Positions 24,748 through 33,344 of a stretch of DNA of 64,000 nt are shown in pieces; position 1 is the first letter of the stretch, and each line of letters starts with the position of its first letter. The translations under genes and the position numbers were made by a program. This DNA comes from Paenibacillus sp. (GTDB lineage: Bacteria; Bacillota; Bacilli; Paenibacillales; Paenibacillaceae), in NCBI GenBank assembly GCA_023512345.1, contig JAILZT010000001.1:226084-290083 (forward strand). Direction: 5' to 3'. The notes beneath the pieces were generated by a model. It had not been told where the DNA came from and did no database searches. It worked only from the letters and a program-made list of their open reading frames with translations.

Positions 24748-25992
24748 TTAGGAGGTCAATCTTCTAGCAGGGAGCATCCTTATAAAACGTTCGATTCTAT
24801 CCAGCGCTTCGGCTAACTTTTGCTGGGAAACGGCGTAGCAGCAGCGGATATATCCTTCGCCTCCCGCTCCGAACACATGGCCTGGAACGGCAGCCACCCC
24901 GGCTTCCTTAAGCAAACGAGTGCTGAAATCCTCAGAACTTAAGCCGGTTCCTGCAATAGAAGGAAAAGCATAAAATGCTCCCTCCGGCTCGTGGCAGGGC
25001 AGTCCAATCTCCCTTAATCCGTCTATAAAAAAGGCCCGTCGATGATTATAGCTAGCCTTCATCTCATCCTTCTCCGACAGCCCGTTCCTCAGGGATTCAA
25101 TCGCTGCAATCTGACCAAGCACGGGTGCGCACATTGCCGTATACTGATGAATTTTCAGCATCGGCGCCAGTAGTTCTCGATTACCGCAGGCATAGCCGAT
25201 CCTCCAGCCCGTCATAGCAAATGCTTTGGAAAAGCTGCTGATGACTATCGTCCGCTCCTTCATTCCCGGGAGTGAGGCTATACTGGTGTGTGCGTGATTA
25301 TAGGTAAGCTCAGCATAGACTTCATCTGAGATAACAATCAGGTTGTTAGCTTTGACAATCTCAGCAATCGGCAGCCAGTCTTCATAGGTCATCACTGCAC
25401 CTGTCGGGTTGTTCGGAAAGTTCACCATCAGCACCTTGGAACGGGGTGTTATGGCCTTCCGTAAAGCCTGCGCAGTAAGCTTGAATCCCTCTTGAGCCGA
25501 AGCTTCAACTTCAACAATAACGCCTCCATTTAGATAGGTGATCGGAGAGTATGCGATATAGCTTGGAGCAGGAATAATTACCTCATCACCTGGCGCAATG
25601 AAGGTCCGCAGCGCTAAATCAACAGCTTCACTACTTCCAACCGTAACCATAACCTCATGAGCAGGCTCGTAACGGAGATGAAAGCTATTTTGCATATATC
25701 GGGCGATTTCTTCCCTCAACTCTAACAAGCCTGCGTTCGGAGTATATCCCGTCTCACCATTGTTAAGCGCACGAATACATGCGGCTCTGACATGCTCCGG
25801 TGTTACAAAATCGGGTTCACCCACCCCTAATGAGATCACATCCTTATTGCTAGCACTGAGTTCAAAAAAAGCCCGGATACCTGAAGAGGGTATCTCTTTC
25901 ACACGCGGGGAAATCCGATCACTCAGCACGCCCTCGTCACTCCGGTAGATTTTATGATCTAGGATTAAACTACTCCGAACACTCGCTTTCAT
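24748..25992 (-). CDS. Class I/II aminotransferase (PLP-dependent, PatA/YugH-like)
   Basis: 414-residue fold-type I aminotransferase. Visible landmarks: VISLGVGEPDFVTPEHV, GYTPNAGLLELREEIA, NFPNNPTGAVM, the Asp of VISDEVYAELTY, the PLP-lysine in ISSFSKAFAMTGWRIGY, and the C-terminal GEGYIRCCYAVS holding the carboxylate-binding Arg. Aspartate, alanine or aromatic amino acids are possible donors. ATG 25992 has GAGAGGTG 6 nt upstream. It starts 12 nt after the MocR-type regulator stop and so shares its transcript. Its place between two cobalamin operons does not by itself imply a B12 role. Confidence 0.88.
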   Translation of the reverse strand: MKASVRSSLILDHKIYRSDEGVLSDRISPRVKEIPSSGIRAFFELSASNKDVISLGVGEPDFVTPEHVRAACIRALNNGETGYTPNAGLLELREEIARYMQNSFHLRYEPAHEVMVTVGSSEAVDLALRTFIAPGDEVIIPAPSYIAYSPITYLNGGVIVEVEASAQEGFKLTAQALRKAITPRSKVLMVNFPNNPTGAVMTYEDWLPIAEIVKANNLIVISDEVYAELTYNHAHTSIASLPGMKERTIVISSFSKAFAMTGWRIGYACGNRELLAPMLKIHQYTAMCAPVLGQIAAIESLRNGLSEKDEMKASYNHRRAFFIDGLREIGLPCHEPEGAFYAFPSIAGTGLSSEDFSTRLLKEAGVAAVPGHVFGAGGEGYIRCCYAVSQQKLAEALDRIERFIRMLPARRLTS

Positions 25993-26004
25993 GATTAGCA
26001 CCTC

Positions 26005-27456
26005 TCATCCCATTAATTGCCGTGCCATCCGTCCAATAATTTCAATTCCTTTGCGGATATTCTCGTCAGACACCCTGGAGAAACCAAGCCGCATCGTATG
26101 TTTCCCTCCGCCATCTGTGAAGAAGATATCTCCCGCTGTAAAAATAACCCCCTGTTCACGGCAGGCCTCCAGCAGCACCCTTACATTAAACTCCTCAGCA
26201 AAGGTTACAAAAAGATGCAGCCCGCCGTCACCTGACAGAGATGAAAAAGGTACATACTCCTTACAACACTGAAGAGTCAGCTCATATTTCCGTTTATACT
26301 CGGAGCGGGCCCTTTTAAGATATTTTTCCAAATTACCATTGTACAGATATTGATATAAGATCGATTGATCTAATGTCGAGGTATGAATACTACGGGCCCG
26401 CTTGATGCTCTCCAAATAATTAATCAGCTCCCGATCGGCCAAAATCCACCCAATCCGCAATCCGGGAAAAAGAACCTTGGAGAAGCTTCCAAGATACACG
26501 ACACTGTTCCCCCCGCCCGCCGTTGCAATTAAAGGTGCTACATGAGACCCCGAATAGCGCAGCTCCTCATTGAACCCGTCCTCTATAACCGGTACACCAT
26601 AGTGGTTCATCAGCTTCATTACCCTTTGTCTTTTCTCTGGGGACATTACAATCCCAGTCGGATTATGATAAGAAGGAACAAAGTAGGCACAATCGTAGAC
26701 GCCTTCTGATAACGCATTTTCGAGTTCTCTCAAATGAATTCCGTCACGTTCCATGGGGATTCCTGTAATCTCGAAGCCATGGAGTTTGAGATTCTTAATT
26801 GCTGTATGGTGAGTCGGATTCTCACAGATTACCTTACCGTTCTTCCGGCTTAATGCAGACAATACCAGATCAAAACCCTCCGTAAATCCATTGGTTATTA
26901 AAATATCCTTGCCCCTCATATTCACGCCTTTATGCTCCATATATTGCTGCAAATACTCTATCAGAGGCTTATACCCTTTGGCATAGCCGTAGTTAAGTAA
27001 AATGTTCCCCTCTACAGACATACGGTCCAAAAAGGCCCGCTTTACATTATCCAGATCGAACAGACTCTCATCGGGTGCAATACTGGTGAAGGAAATGGTC
27101 CCCTTCTCGGCGCGAATGCCGCGCTTCATAATATCTAGCTCCACTGCCAGCTGGGCATGCCCGTTCATTCGGGATTTCCAATCCATGTTCCAGGAGGAAA
27201 CTGCTTCGGTACCGGGTGACGTTGAGGCTGCATAACTCCCTTGACCCTGAACCGTATAGGCAAAACCATCATCCTCAAGACCCGCGTACGCAGATATTAC
27301 CGAATTTCGGCTGACCTTTAAAAGTGTGGCTAGTTCTCGTGTGGATGGGAGCTTCTGATTGTCCTGCAAGGCACCCTTTACTATTAAATTTTTCAGGTAA
27401 TCCTTCACTTGGATATATACCGGACGTCCGGCAATGAGCTTGAAATCTTTAAACAT
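26005..27456 (-). CDS. MocR/GabR-type transcriptional regulator with aminotransferase domain
   Basis: 483-residue chimeric regulator: a GntR winged-helix at about residues 10-75 (GRPVYIQVKDYLKNLIVKGAL, KLPSTRELATLLKVSRNSV) fused to an aminotransferase-like domain with PSYHNPTGIVMS and the PLP lysine in LGSFSKVLFPGLRIGW. Such proteins sense PLP-amine adducts. Start ATG 27456 (MFKDFKLIAGRP) is preferred since the longer frame reaches into the upstream terminator; GGGGGCG lies about 8 nt before it. It most likely controls the following aminotransferase gene. Confidence 0.88.
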   Translation of the reverse strand: MFKDFKLIAGRPVYIQVKDYLKNLIVKGALQDNQKLPSTRELATLLKVSRNSVISAYAGLEDDGFAYTVQGQGSYAASTSPGTEAVSSWNMDWKSRMNGHAQLAVELDIMKRGIRAEKGTISFTSIAPDESLFDLDNVKRAFLDRMSVEGNILLNYGYAKGYKPLIEYLQQYMEHKGVNMRGKDILITNGFTEGFDLVLSALSRKNGKVICENPTHHTAIKNLKLHGFEITGIPMERDGIHLRELENALSEGVYDCAYFVPSYHNPTGIVMSPEKRQRVMKLMNHYGVPVIEDGFNEELRYSGSHVAPLIATAGGGNSVVYLGSFSKVLFPGLRIGWILADRELINYLESIKRARSIHTSTLDQSILYQYLYNGNLEKYLKRARSEYKRKYELTLQCCKEYVPFSSLSGDGGLHLFVTFAEEFNVRVLLEACREQGVIFTAGDIFFTDGGGKHTMRLGFSRVSDENIRKGIEIIGRMARQLMG

Positions 27457-27499
27457 TCGAACATCGCCCCCACAGCTATCATGGCACATACAGTCACGT

Positions 27500-27543
27500 A
27501 AAAAAAGAACCACAGCCTCGGATATTTCATCCGGCTGTGGTTC
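27500..27543 (-). terminator. Intrinsic terminator ending the cobD-cbiZ-cbiB-cobC operon
   Basis: GAACCACAGCC pairs perfectly with GGCTGTGGTTC (minus strand), with an inner GAT/ATC pair, followed by seven T. Confidence 0.9.
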
Positions 27544-27573
27544 TTTAGAAATATCGATTGGTATTTTGAAGCC

Positions 27574-28281
27574 TCAGCTTTTGCCTGTGACTGCGCTCCA
27601 TTGGCCGCCACGCCACAAAAGCTTCAAAACCGTCACCGTGCCTGGCGAGGGAGCAACCGCATCCCGGAACGTAAGCTCAGGTATTGTCCGTGCCAGTAAT
27701 TGGCGAATTACACCGCCATGCGTTACAATAAGAACCCGTTTGGGGGAGTGACCCGGGAGAACCCCATCACTAACAGATTCACTTTTGGCGTTACTAAGTG
27801 CACCATCAGCTGCACCTGATTCATGATGAAGCAGATAGACCTCTTTTACGGCCAGAAGAAGCTCACTTAGAAATTCGTCTACTCTGCTCTCAAAAGCTTC
27901 CCAAGCTTCTCCGTTAGGCGGTGTAATGGCCCAAGGCTCATCCAGCCAGCTTCGATACAGCGAATTGCTCTTCAATTGCTCGTAAGTGAAGCCTTCCCAA
28001 TCCCCAAAGTTCATCTCACGCAGCCGGTTATCATAGACCACTACATCCCTAAAAGCAGGCATCATGCAGGCTAAAGTCTCCCGGCATCTGAGCAAATCAC
28101 TGCTGTATACGCGCCAGAAATCGCCCAACAAACCATTCTGCTCCTTCTGCCCAGACAATTGCTCCAGGATGCTCGGCAGCAGTGAAAGATCAGTCTGACC
28201 CAAGTATCGCCGTTCAGCATTCCATTGTGTAAGACCATGGCGAAGAAGTACCAGCTCAAGCTCTTCATACTGCATCATCAT
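27574..28281 (-). CDS. cobC: Histidine phosphatase, alpha-ribazole phosphatase-like
   Basis: Phosphoglycerate-mutase-fold phosphatase. The phospho-histidine motif is LLRHGLTQWN near residue 15, LREMNFGDWEGFTYEQL is the family acid-base block, and VLIVTHGGVIRQLL holds the second His. In this cobalamin cluster it is expected to dephosphorylate alpha-ribazole-5'-phosphate or cobalamin-5'-phosphate. The ATG at 28281 overlaps the cbiB stop by 4 nt (ATGA), which is why I prefer it to the longer frame starting at 28332. About 235 residues. Last gene of the first B12 operon, followed by a strong terminator. Confidence 0.87.
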   Translation of the reverse strand: MMMQYEELELVLLRHGLTQWNAERRYLGQTDLSLLPSILEQLSGQKEQNGLLGDFWRVYSSDLLRCRETLACMMPAFRDVVVYDNRLREMNFGDWEGFTYEQLKSNSLYRSWLDEPWAITPPNGEAWEAFESRVDEFLSELLLAVKEVYLLHHESGAADGALSNAKSESVSDGVLPGHSPKRVLIVTHGGVIRQLLARTIPELTFRDAVAPSPGTVTVLKLLWRGGQWSAVTGKS

Positions 28282-29249
28282 ATTCCTGCCCAACCCCCGA
28301 TCCCTATCCATGCCGCTACTGCACACAGGCATACAAATATCGAGGAGCAGAGGAGCATAACACGAGAGGTCTGGATAATATCTTCCGGCTCCATGATACG
28401 TAAGGGATCACCCATATACGCACGAAAGGAACGGATGCCGTGATACACGTTCTCTCCTCCAAGACGTATACCTAGTGCTCCCGCTACTGCAGATTCGGGG
28501 TACCCGCTATTAGGGCTGGGGTGAAGGCGTGCATCCCGGATTACCGTACGCAGAGATCTTCTCCAGTCCAATCTCAGAAGGCTGGCACATAGTGCAACTA
28601 ACAACGCAGTTAATCGTGACGGTATCAGGTTCGCGACATCATCAAGCCTGGCGGATGCCCAGCCTAGCTCTCGATATTTCTCGTTTTTGTAGCCAACCAT
28701 CGAATCAAGCGTGTTGACAGCACGGTAAGCCATAGCAAGCGGCGCCCCGCCAAGCAAGGCGTAGAACAATGGGGATATAATTGCATCAACAATGTTCTCT
28801 GCAACGGTTTCAACTGTACCGCGGACAATTTCCGGGCTGTCCAAATGTTCCGTATCCCGGCCTACGATCATCCCTAGTGCTTGGCGGGCCGCAGGTAGAT
28901 CTCCTTTACGCAATTCGTTGTAAACAGCCATTCCAGCATGCTTTAAGCCTTTGGAGGCAATGGTTGTGGAGATCAGCCAAGCCTCGGCTGCCCACATGAG
29001 CCAAGGTGATACTAGTGACAGCAGCCATAAGATTCCCGCAGTTAGAGCCCAAGCCCCGCCTACTACTATTAACGGTAGCAATATGCCTGCTAACCGCAGA
29101 CTTCGTGGTCTGGAGACATAACGGCGGATGGCCTTCTCTATAGCAGTAATAGCCTTACCCATCCCTATAACCGGATGGGGCAGGCTTCGCGGGTCGCCTA
29201 TCATTCGGTCAATCACATAGGCTGCGAGCAATATTACAGATATCATCAT
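28278..29249 (-). CDS. cbiB: Adenosylcobinamide-phosphate synthase
   Basis: Integral membrane enzyme (CbiB/CobD) that attaches (R)-1-amino-2-propanol phosphate to adenosylcobyric acid. Family start AAYVIDRMIGDPRSLPHPVIGMGKAI is clear, followed by membrane segments, TVETVAENIVDAIISPLFYALLGGAPLAMAYRAVNTLDSMVGY and RLDDVANLIPSRLTA. 323 residues. GAGGTGAG precedes the ATG. It lies 40 nt after cbiZ and overlaps cobC. It uses the product of the threonine-phosphate decarboxylase made by the first gene of the same operon. Confidence 0.95.
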   Translation of the reverse strand: MMISVILLAAYVIDRMIGDPRSLPHPVIGMGKAITAIEKAIRRYVSRPRSLRLAGILLPLIVVGGAWALTAGILWLLSLVSPWLMWAAEAWLISTTIASKGLKHAGMAVYNELRKGDLPAARQALGMIVGRDTEHLDSPEIVRGTVETVAENIVDAIISPLFYALLGGAPLAMAYRAVNTLDSMVGYKNEKYRELGWASARLDDVANLIPSRLTALLVALCASLLRLDWRRSLRTVIRDARLHPSPNSGYPESAVAGALGIRLGGENVYHGIRSFRAYMGDPLRIMEPEDIIQTSRVMLLCSSIFVCLCAVAAWIGIGGWAGI

Positions 29250-29289
29250 AGGATCTCACCTCGAGTGGCTCTCCAGGTATCCGCTAATC

Positions 29290-30036
29290 TCATTGGTAGT
29301 ACTTCCTTGCCTGAACAGACGCTAGACTTGCCGTTACCGCAGAGTAGACAAGCCGCCCAATGGCACCGCCTAGATCAGTAGCCGTACCGGCATAGACATG
29401 CTCTGCATGGTATCGATTATCTTGGCTAACTCCGAGTACGATAGCATCCGTAGTTGTACCTGTTGCTACTAATCCGTTCTCGGGATCCGTAATGCCTAGA
29501 TCAGCTAACGCTGACGCCTTAGCCTCGACAGCTGTCATGACAGCATTGACCATCGCAGCCGGGGTTAGGCGACCATCAATGCCTAACATGATGTTAATGG
29601 TACCCGGCCGGTACACCGCCAGCACATTACGTTTCACCCCTGCCCGAGCAGCATTTCCAGCAGCAGCAGTTACGCAACAGAAAATACCAGCTGAGCCCGT
29701 GTCTTCTTCAGCTACTGCCGCATGCTCAAGAGGCACAGCTGTCATCAAGCCTGCGCATCCAGATAACGGATAGCCCCATTCCTTGAGCTTATTCTCCATA
29801 TCCCGTACGGGATCACTGCACTCATAATTCCGGCTGACAAATAAATTAACAGCCCGCTTCAAGCTGACCATGCCTCCACCATATACTGCACTGGATATCC
29901 CATCTGCCTCTGACGGAAATTCCAGTTCTAGATGATCCCCTTTCAATGTGAGCGCAAGACCCGGCCACACTTTAGAGTGATATGAAGATAATGTTTCTGT
30001 TTCTTTTGGTTCAAAAGGTATGATGACTTCACTCAT
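29290..30036 (-). CDS. cbiZ: Adenosylcobinamide amidohydrolase
   Basis: Removes the aminopropanol side chain of adenosylcobinamide to give adenosylcobyric acid, the archaeal-type salvage entry. Family features: ISSAVYGGGMVSLKRAVNLFV near residue 55, GLMTAVPLEHAAV, FCCVTAAAGNAARAG, INIMLGIDGRLTPAAMVNAVMTAVEAKASAL, and GLVATGTTTDAIVLGVS. About 248 residues. ATG 30036 with AGGTGG 8 nt upstream. Its presence next to cbiB allows cobinamides with wrong lower parts to be remodelled before lower ligand attachment. Confidence 0.93.
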   Translation of the reverse strand: MSEVIIPFEPKETETLSSYHSKVWPGLALTLKGDHLELEFPSEADGISSAVYGGGMVSLKRAVNLFVSRNYECSDPVRDMENKLKEWGYPLSGCAGLMTAVPLEHAAVAEEDTGSAGIFCCVTAAAGNAARAGVKRNVLAVYRPGTINIMLGIDGRLTPAAMVNAVMTAVEAKASALADLGITDPENGLVATGTTTDAIVLGVSQDNRYHAEHVYAGTATDLGGAIGRLVYSAVTASLASVQARKYYQ

Positions 30037-30070
30037 ACGGTATCCCACCTCTCCTCTTTTCTAGTCCATC

Positions 30071-31162
30071 TCACGGTTCATCCGAAATAACCTCATCCAT
30101 ACACTGGAGTAAACGTGCGCAGTCCGCCTGACTTTTGACGGCAACGCGAATATGCTCCGCTCCAAGTCCTGGATACATGGCACAGCTGCGTACCAAGATC
30201 CCCCTGCGGCCAAGACTTTCCTGCATTTTCTCTGCACTCCATGGAGAAGGTAATCCGCACAGTAAAAAATTAGCCTCTCCCAATGGCACCTCACAGCCAA
30301 GATTCATTAATCCCTGACGTAACGTTGCTCGCTCAGTAAGGATCAGATCACGTGTGCGCTGTTCATAGTCCAATCCACTCGACAGACAAGCTTCTCCCGC
30401 CAGCAGGGCCAATCCGTTCACACTCCAAGTGACTTGTTTGCCCGTCATAGCTGCTGCAAGATCGGGGTGAGCTATTGTAAATCCGAGTCGAAGGCCGGGA
30501 ATCGCATAAAACTTTGTCATCGACCGAACCAAAACCGTTCGTCTATAATGCTCCAGCTCCGGCAGCAGTGAATTTCGCTCGGCTTCAGGAATAAAATCGA
30601 TAAAAGCCTCGTCCACCGCCAGATAAGTCCCGCAACTCTCTGCCTTTTGCGCCAATAACCTGAGCTCGGCCAAAGAGTATTGGACTCCATTTGGATTGTT
30701 GGGCTGTCCTAGAAAGAGCAATTCCACCTTTTCCAGCAATCTAGAAATAGACTCTACATCAGCTTTATAGCTATGTTCTCTTGTCCCAAGTACGGATACG
30801 ACCTGAGCACCGAACTGTTCTGAGAGCTGACGATATTCGGAGAAGCAAGGTTCCACAATGCCAACTTTTTGAGGAGCAACTGCCAGCAAGAGTAACGCCA
30901 TAGACTCTGCCGCTCCATTGCCGATAGTCAACCACTCGCTCTCCACCTGAAGGATATCTCCCAACTGACGTTTTAGCCGCCGATGTCCGGGATCTGGATA
31001 GGCGATAATGGAGGACAACGAATTCTGCAGCAGTTGAAGCACCTCAAGTGGAGGCCCTAACGGGTTAATATTGGCACTAAAATCAAGAAAACTGCCATCT
31101 CCTCCCCCATAAAGCTCCGCCGCCGTTAGTAAATCACCACCGTGGCCATACTTTTCAAGCAT
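30071..31162 (-). CDS. cobD: L-threonine-O-3-phosphate decarboxylase
   Basis: PLP enzyme of the HisC-like fold that makes (R)-1-amino-2-propanol O-2-phosphate for CbiB. N-terminal GHGGDLLTAAELYG and FLDFSANINPLGPP are signatures of the CobD decarboxylase; QPNNPNGVQY and AVDEAFIDFIPE follow, and the PLP lysine is in VRSMTKFYAIPGLRLGF. 363 residues. First gene of the operon cobD-cbiZ-cbiB-cobC. Named by the Salmonella convention, so distinct from the CobD synthase name sometimes used for cbiB. Confidence 0.93.
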   Translation of the reverse strand: MLEKYGHGGDLLTAAELYGGGDGSFLDFSANINPLGPPLEVLQLLQNSLSSIIAYPDPGHRRLKRQLGDILQVESEWLTIGNGAAESMALLLLAVAPQKVGIVEPCFSEYRQLSEQFGAQVVSVLGTREHSYKADVESISRLLEKVELLFLGQPNNPNGVQYSLAELRLLAQKAESCGTYLAVDEAFIDFIPEAERNSLLPELEHYRRTVLVRSMTKFYAIPGLRLGFTIAHPDLAAAMTGKQVTWSVNGLALLAGEACLSSGLDYEQRTRDLILTERATLRQGLMNLGCEVPLGEANFLLCGLPSPWSAEKMQESLGRRGILVRSCAMYPGLGAEHIRVAVKSQADCARLLQCMDEVISDEP

Positions 31163-31214
31163 AGTTGCACTCCCTTATCTCATCTCTGAATCCATAAGTT
31201 TAACCATTGCCCTC

Positions 31215-31244
31215 ATTATTGCTTCAATGCCAGAAGTACGTCAA
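31215..31244 (-). promoter_or_regulatory. Sigma-A promoter for the cobD-cbiZ-cbiB-cobC operon
   Basis: Minus strand TTGACG, 18-nt spacer, AATAAT. The leader would be only about 45 nt, too short for a cobalamin riboswitch. Confidence 0.55.
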
Positions 31245-31263
31245 TGATTTCAGCGTTTCTCTT

Positions 31264-31292
31264 TTGTGAATTGGGTACTTTTAGTTTACAAT
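31264..31292 (+). promoter_or_regulatory. Sigma-A promoter for lipoate ligase gene
   Basis: TTGTGA, 17-nt spacer, TACAAT; start site about 35 bp before the ATG at 31333. Confidence 0.6.
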
Positions 31293-31332
31293 AAATGCTG
31301 TATTCAAACATGCTGCAACGGAGGAACTTACT

Positions 31333-32334
31333 ATGATTTTCATTGATAACACGGGGATAACAGACGCATCTATCAATCTTGCGATTGAAGAATATGCACT
31401 TAAGCACTTGCCTATGGACGAAAGCTACCTGCTCTTTTATATCAACAGTCCGTCTATTATTATTGGCAAGCATCAAAATACAATTGAAGAGATCAATCAA
31501 GAGTATGTAAAAGATAACCACATTCAGGTCGTGCGGCGTTTATCCGGCGGCGGTGCGGTCTATCATGATCTTGGCAATCTTAACTTCAGCTTCATCACCA
31601 AGGACGACGGTCAATCGTTCCATAACTTTCTGAAATTCACACAACCGGTAATCGACTACTTGCAGAGCATGGGTGTTAATGCCGAGCTTAGCGGGCGGAA
31701 CGATCTGCAGGTCGGTGAACAGAAAATATCCGGTAACGCCCAATTCTCTACACGCGGACGGATGTTCAGCCATGGCACACTGATGTTCGATCTAAATCTG
31801 GATGATGTACAAGCCTCGCTGAATGTGAATCCGGAAAAATTCAAATCCAAGAGCACCAAATCCGTTCGCAGCCGCGTCGCCAACATCAAAGAATTGCTTG
31901 GAACCGACATGACGATTGAGGAATTCCGCGAAGGTCTGCTCCGTTCAATCTTTGGGATGGAAGTTGCCGAGGTCCCTCAGTACAAGCTCGAGGAAAAGGA
32001 CTGGGCCAAGATTAACGAAATCTCGGAAGAGCATTACAAGAACTGGGACTGGAACTACGGTCAATCGCCGAAAAGCAATGTGAAACATATGCGCAAATTC
32101 CCAGCAGGACTCATTGATATTCGTATGGATATTGAGGATGCTAGAATTCAGGATATCAAAATCTATGGCGACTTCTTTGGCGTTGGTGACGTTATCGATG
32201 TAGAAAATGCACTGCGTGGCAAACGTTATGATCAGGTCGAGGTTAGAGAAGCATTGGCGGGACTGGATTTGAAGCATTATTTCGGCCGTATTGAGCCGGA
32301 GGACTTTATTGGTTTGATATTTTTAGAGGAATAA
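31333..32334 (+). CDS. lplJ: Lipoate--protein ligase, LplJ-like
   Basis: ATP-dependent ligation of free lipoate to the E2 or GcvH lipoyl lysines. The N-terminal LplA domain shows SPSIIIGKHQNTIEEIN, VVRRLSGGGAVYHDLGNLNFSF (the RRxSGGG lipoyl-AMP loop) and LQVGEQKISGNAQF with the catalytic Lys. The C-terminal accessory domain follows (HMRKFPAGLIDIRMDIEDARI). 333 residues, the length of the Bacillus enzyme. GGAGG 7-8 nt upstream. Divergent from the cobD operon. A perfect hairpin follows the gene. Confidence 0.92.
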   Translation: MIFIDNTGITDASINLAIEEYALKHLPMDESYLLFYINSPSIIIGKHQNTIEEINQEYVKDNHIQVVRRLSGGGAVYHDLGNLNFSFITKDDGQSFHNFLKFTQPVIDYLQSMGVNAELSGRNDLQVGEQKISGNAQFSTRGRMFSHGTLMFDLNLDDVQASLNVNPEKFKSKSTKSVRSRVANIKELLGTDMTIEEFREGLLRSIFGMEVAEVPQYKLEEKDWAKINEISEEHYKNWDWNYGQSPKSNVKHMRKFPAGLIDIRMDIEDARIQDIKIYGDFFGVGDVIDVENALRGKRYDQVEVREALAGLDLKHYFGRIEPEDFIGLIFLEE

Positions 32335-32349
32335 GGAAGATACCTATCA

Positions 32350-32377
32350 CCAGCCTCGCCCACTTAGGCGAGGCTGG
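32350..32377. other. Perfect hairpin between lplJ and ydjM-like gene
   Basis: CCAGCCTCGCC pairs with GGCGAGGCTGG around CACTTA, an 11-bp stem without a U-tract on either strand. It may protect or end transcripts of the two convergent genes. Confidence 0.6.
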
Positions 32378-32400
32378 CTGCCGTAGAAGCAGCCTTAACT

Positions 32401-33114
32401 TCAAGGAGTAAGTATGAATACATAGATGACCAACGCCAGTGTAAGGATGATGCATGTGCGCTCCATGGCATTTCCTTTCTTAGTGCCGGTACTCATAAGC
32501 TTCAGGCGAAGCTTGAAAGGGAGCGGTGGCAGCGGCGTAATACCGTTGTGGGTTAAAGAATCCGCGAGCAGATGCAGGGCATAAGACATACCTCCTGCGA
32601 TCCATATGCTGCTTCCATCTACCCTGCCCATTGAGGCAAAATACAAGAGCGTGCCCCAGCCGGCAACACCATAAAGCGTATGCGTTAGTCCGCGATGCGG
32701 AACAAGTGCAGATAAAGCCAGAACACAAGCTGCGATATAATTCCACGGGTCATAAGCTCCTCCGAACGCAAACAATCCTAAGGCAATCAATAACATGACA
32801 AGATGCCTTAGCCTTCTACCCGGCAGGAAAGATACACTACCTACCAACAAAGAGAGTACAATATTCCACGGAGGGGATGCGATACCGGCAAAATAAAGAT
32901 AAATTGCCGCCCCTATCAAAGCAATCTGCAGCGCTCTTAGCAGGAATTCCGGAATAGCCTTGCGTACCAAAAGTGAGTTAGGCTCGTCTATGTCAGGCAG
33001 CAGGGAACTCAGCGTTGCCACGACAATTACAGGAATTGTAATCTCATAACCTAACAGGCTCATAGCCGACAGGGTAACCCCAGTGCCGATAATTAAATGG
33101 GATTTGCCCATCAT
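32401..33114 (-). CDS. YdjM-type membrane-bound metal-dependent hydrolase (DUF457)
   Basis: 237-residue membrane protein of the LexA-regulated YdjM family. An N-terminal GKSHLIIG motif contains the first metal His; SSLLPDIDEPNS carries the DxD-type acidic ligands; PHRGLTHTLYG and ALHLLADSLTHNGITPLPP carry further His and Asp residues. Five to six membrane segments. The biochemical function of the family is not established (phospholipid metabolism has been suggested). ATG preceded by AAAGGGGCGG. Monocistronic. Confidence 0.85.
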   Translation of the reverse strand: MMGKSHLIIGTGVTLSAMSLLGYEITIPVIVVATLSSLLPDIDEPNSLLVRKAIPEFLLRALQIALIGAAIYLYFAGIASPPWNIVLSLLVGSVSFLPGRRLRHLVMLLIALGLFAFGGAYDPWNYIAACVLALSALVPHRGLTHTLYGVAGWGTLLYFASMGRVDGSSIWIAGGMSYALHLLADSLTHNGITPLPPLPFKLRLKLMSTGTKKGNAMERTCIILTLALVIYVFILTP

Positions 33115-33251
33115 AGTGAAACCGCCCCTTTCTAAGATGTTAGAAAAACAGGAACAAGTGTGCGGTTATCGAAGTATACCAAGACCCTTCTTTTTTGTCC
33201 AGCAAATGGTTAAAATCCCTATGGCTTCGAGGTTTTTTCTACAGCTTTGGC

Positions 33252-33280
33252 TTGTCCTCCACCTTAATTTAAGATACAAT
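33252..33280 (+). promoter_or_regulatory. Sigma-A promoter for EamA transporter
   Basis: TTGTCC, 17-nt spacer, TACAAT; downstream is a short hairpin (near 33299-33318) before the ribosome binding site. Confidence 0.5.
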
Positions 33281-33344
33281 TTGGACAACTTGACCTTACC
33301 CTCCTTGAAGGGCGGTATATGCCAGAGAAAGGATGAGCTTCCCT

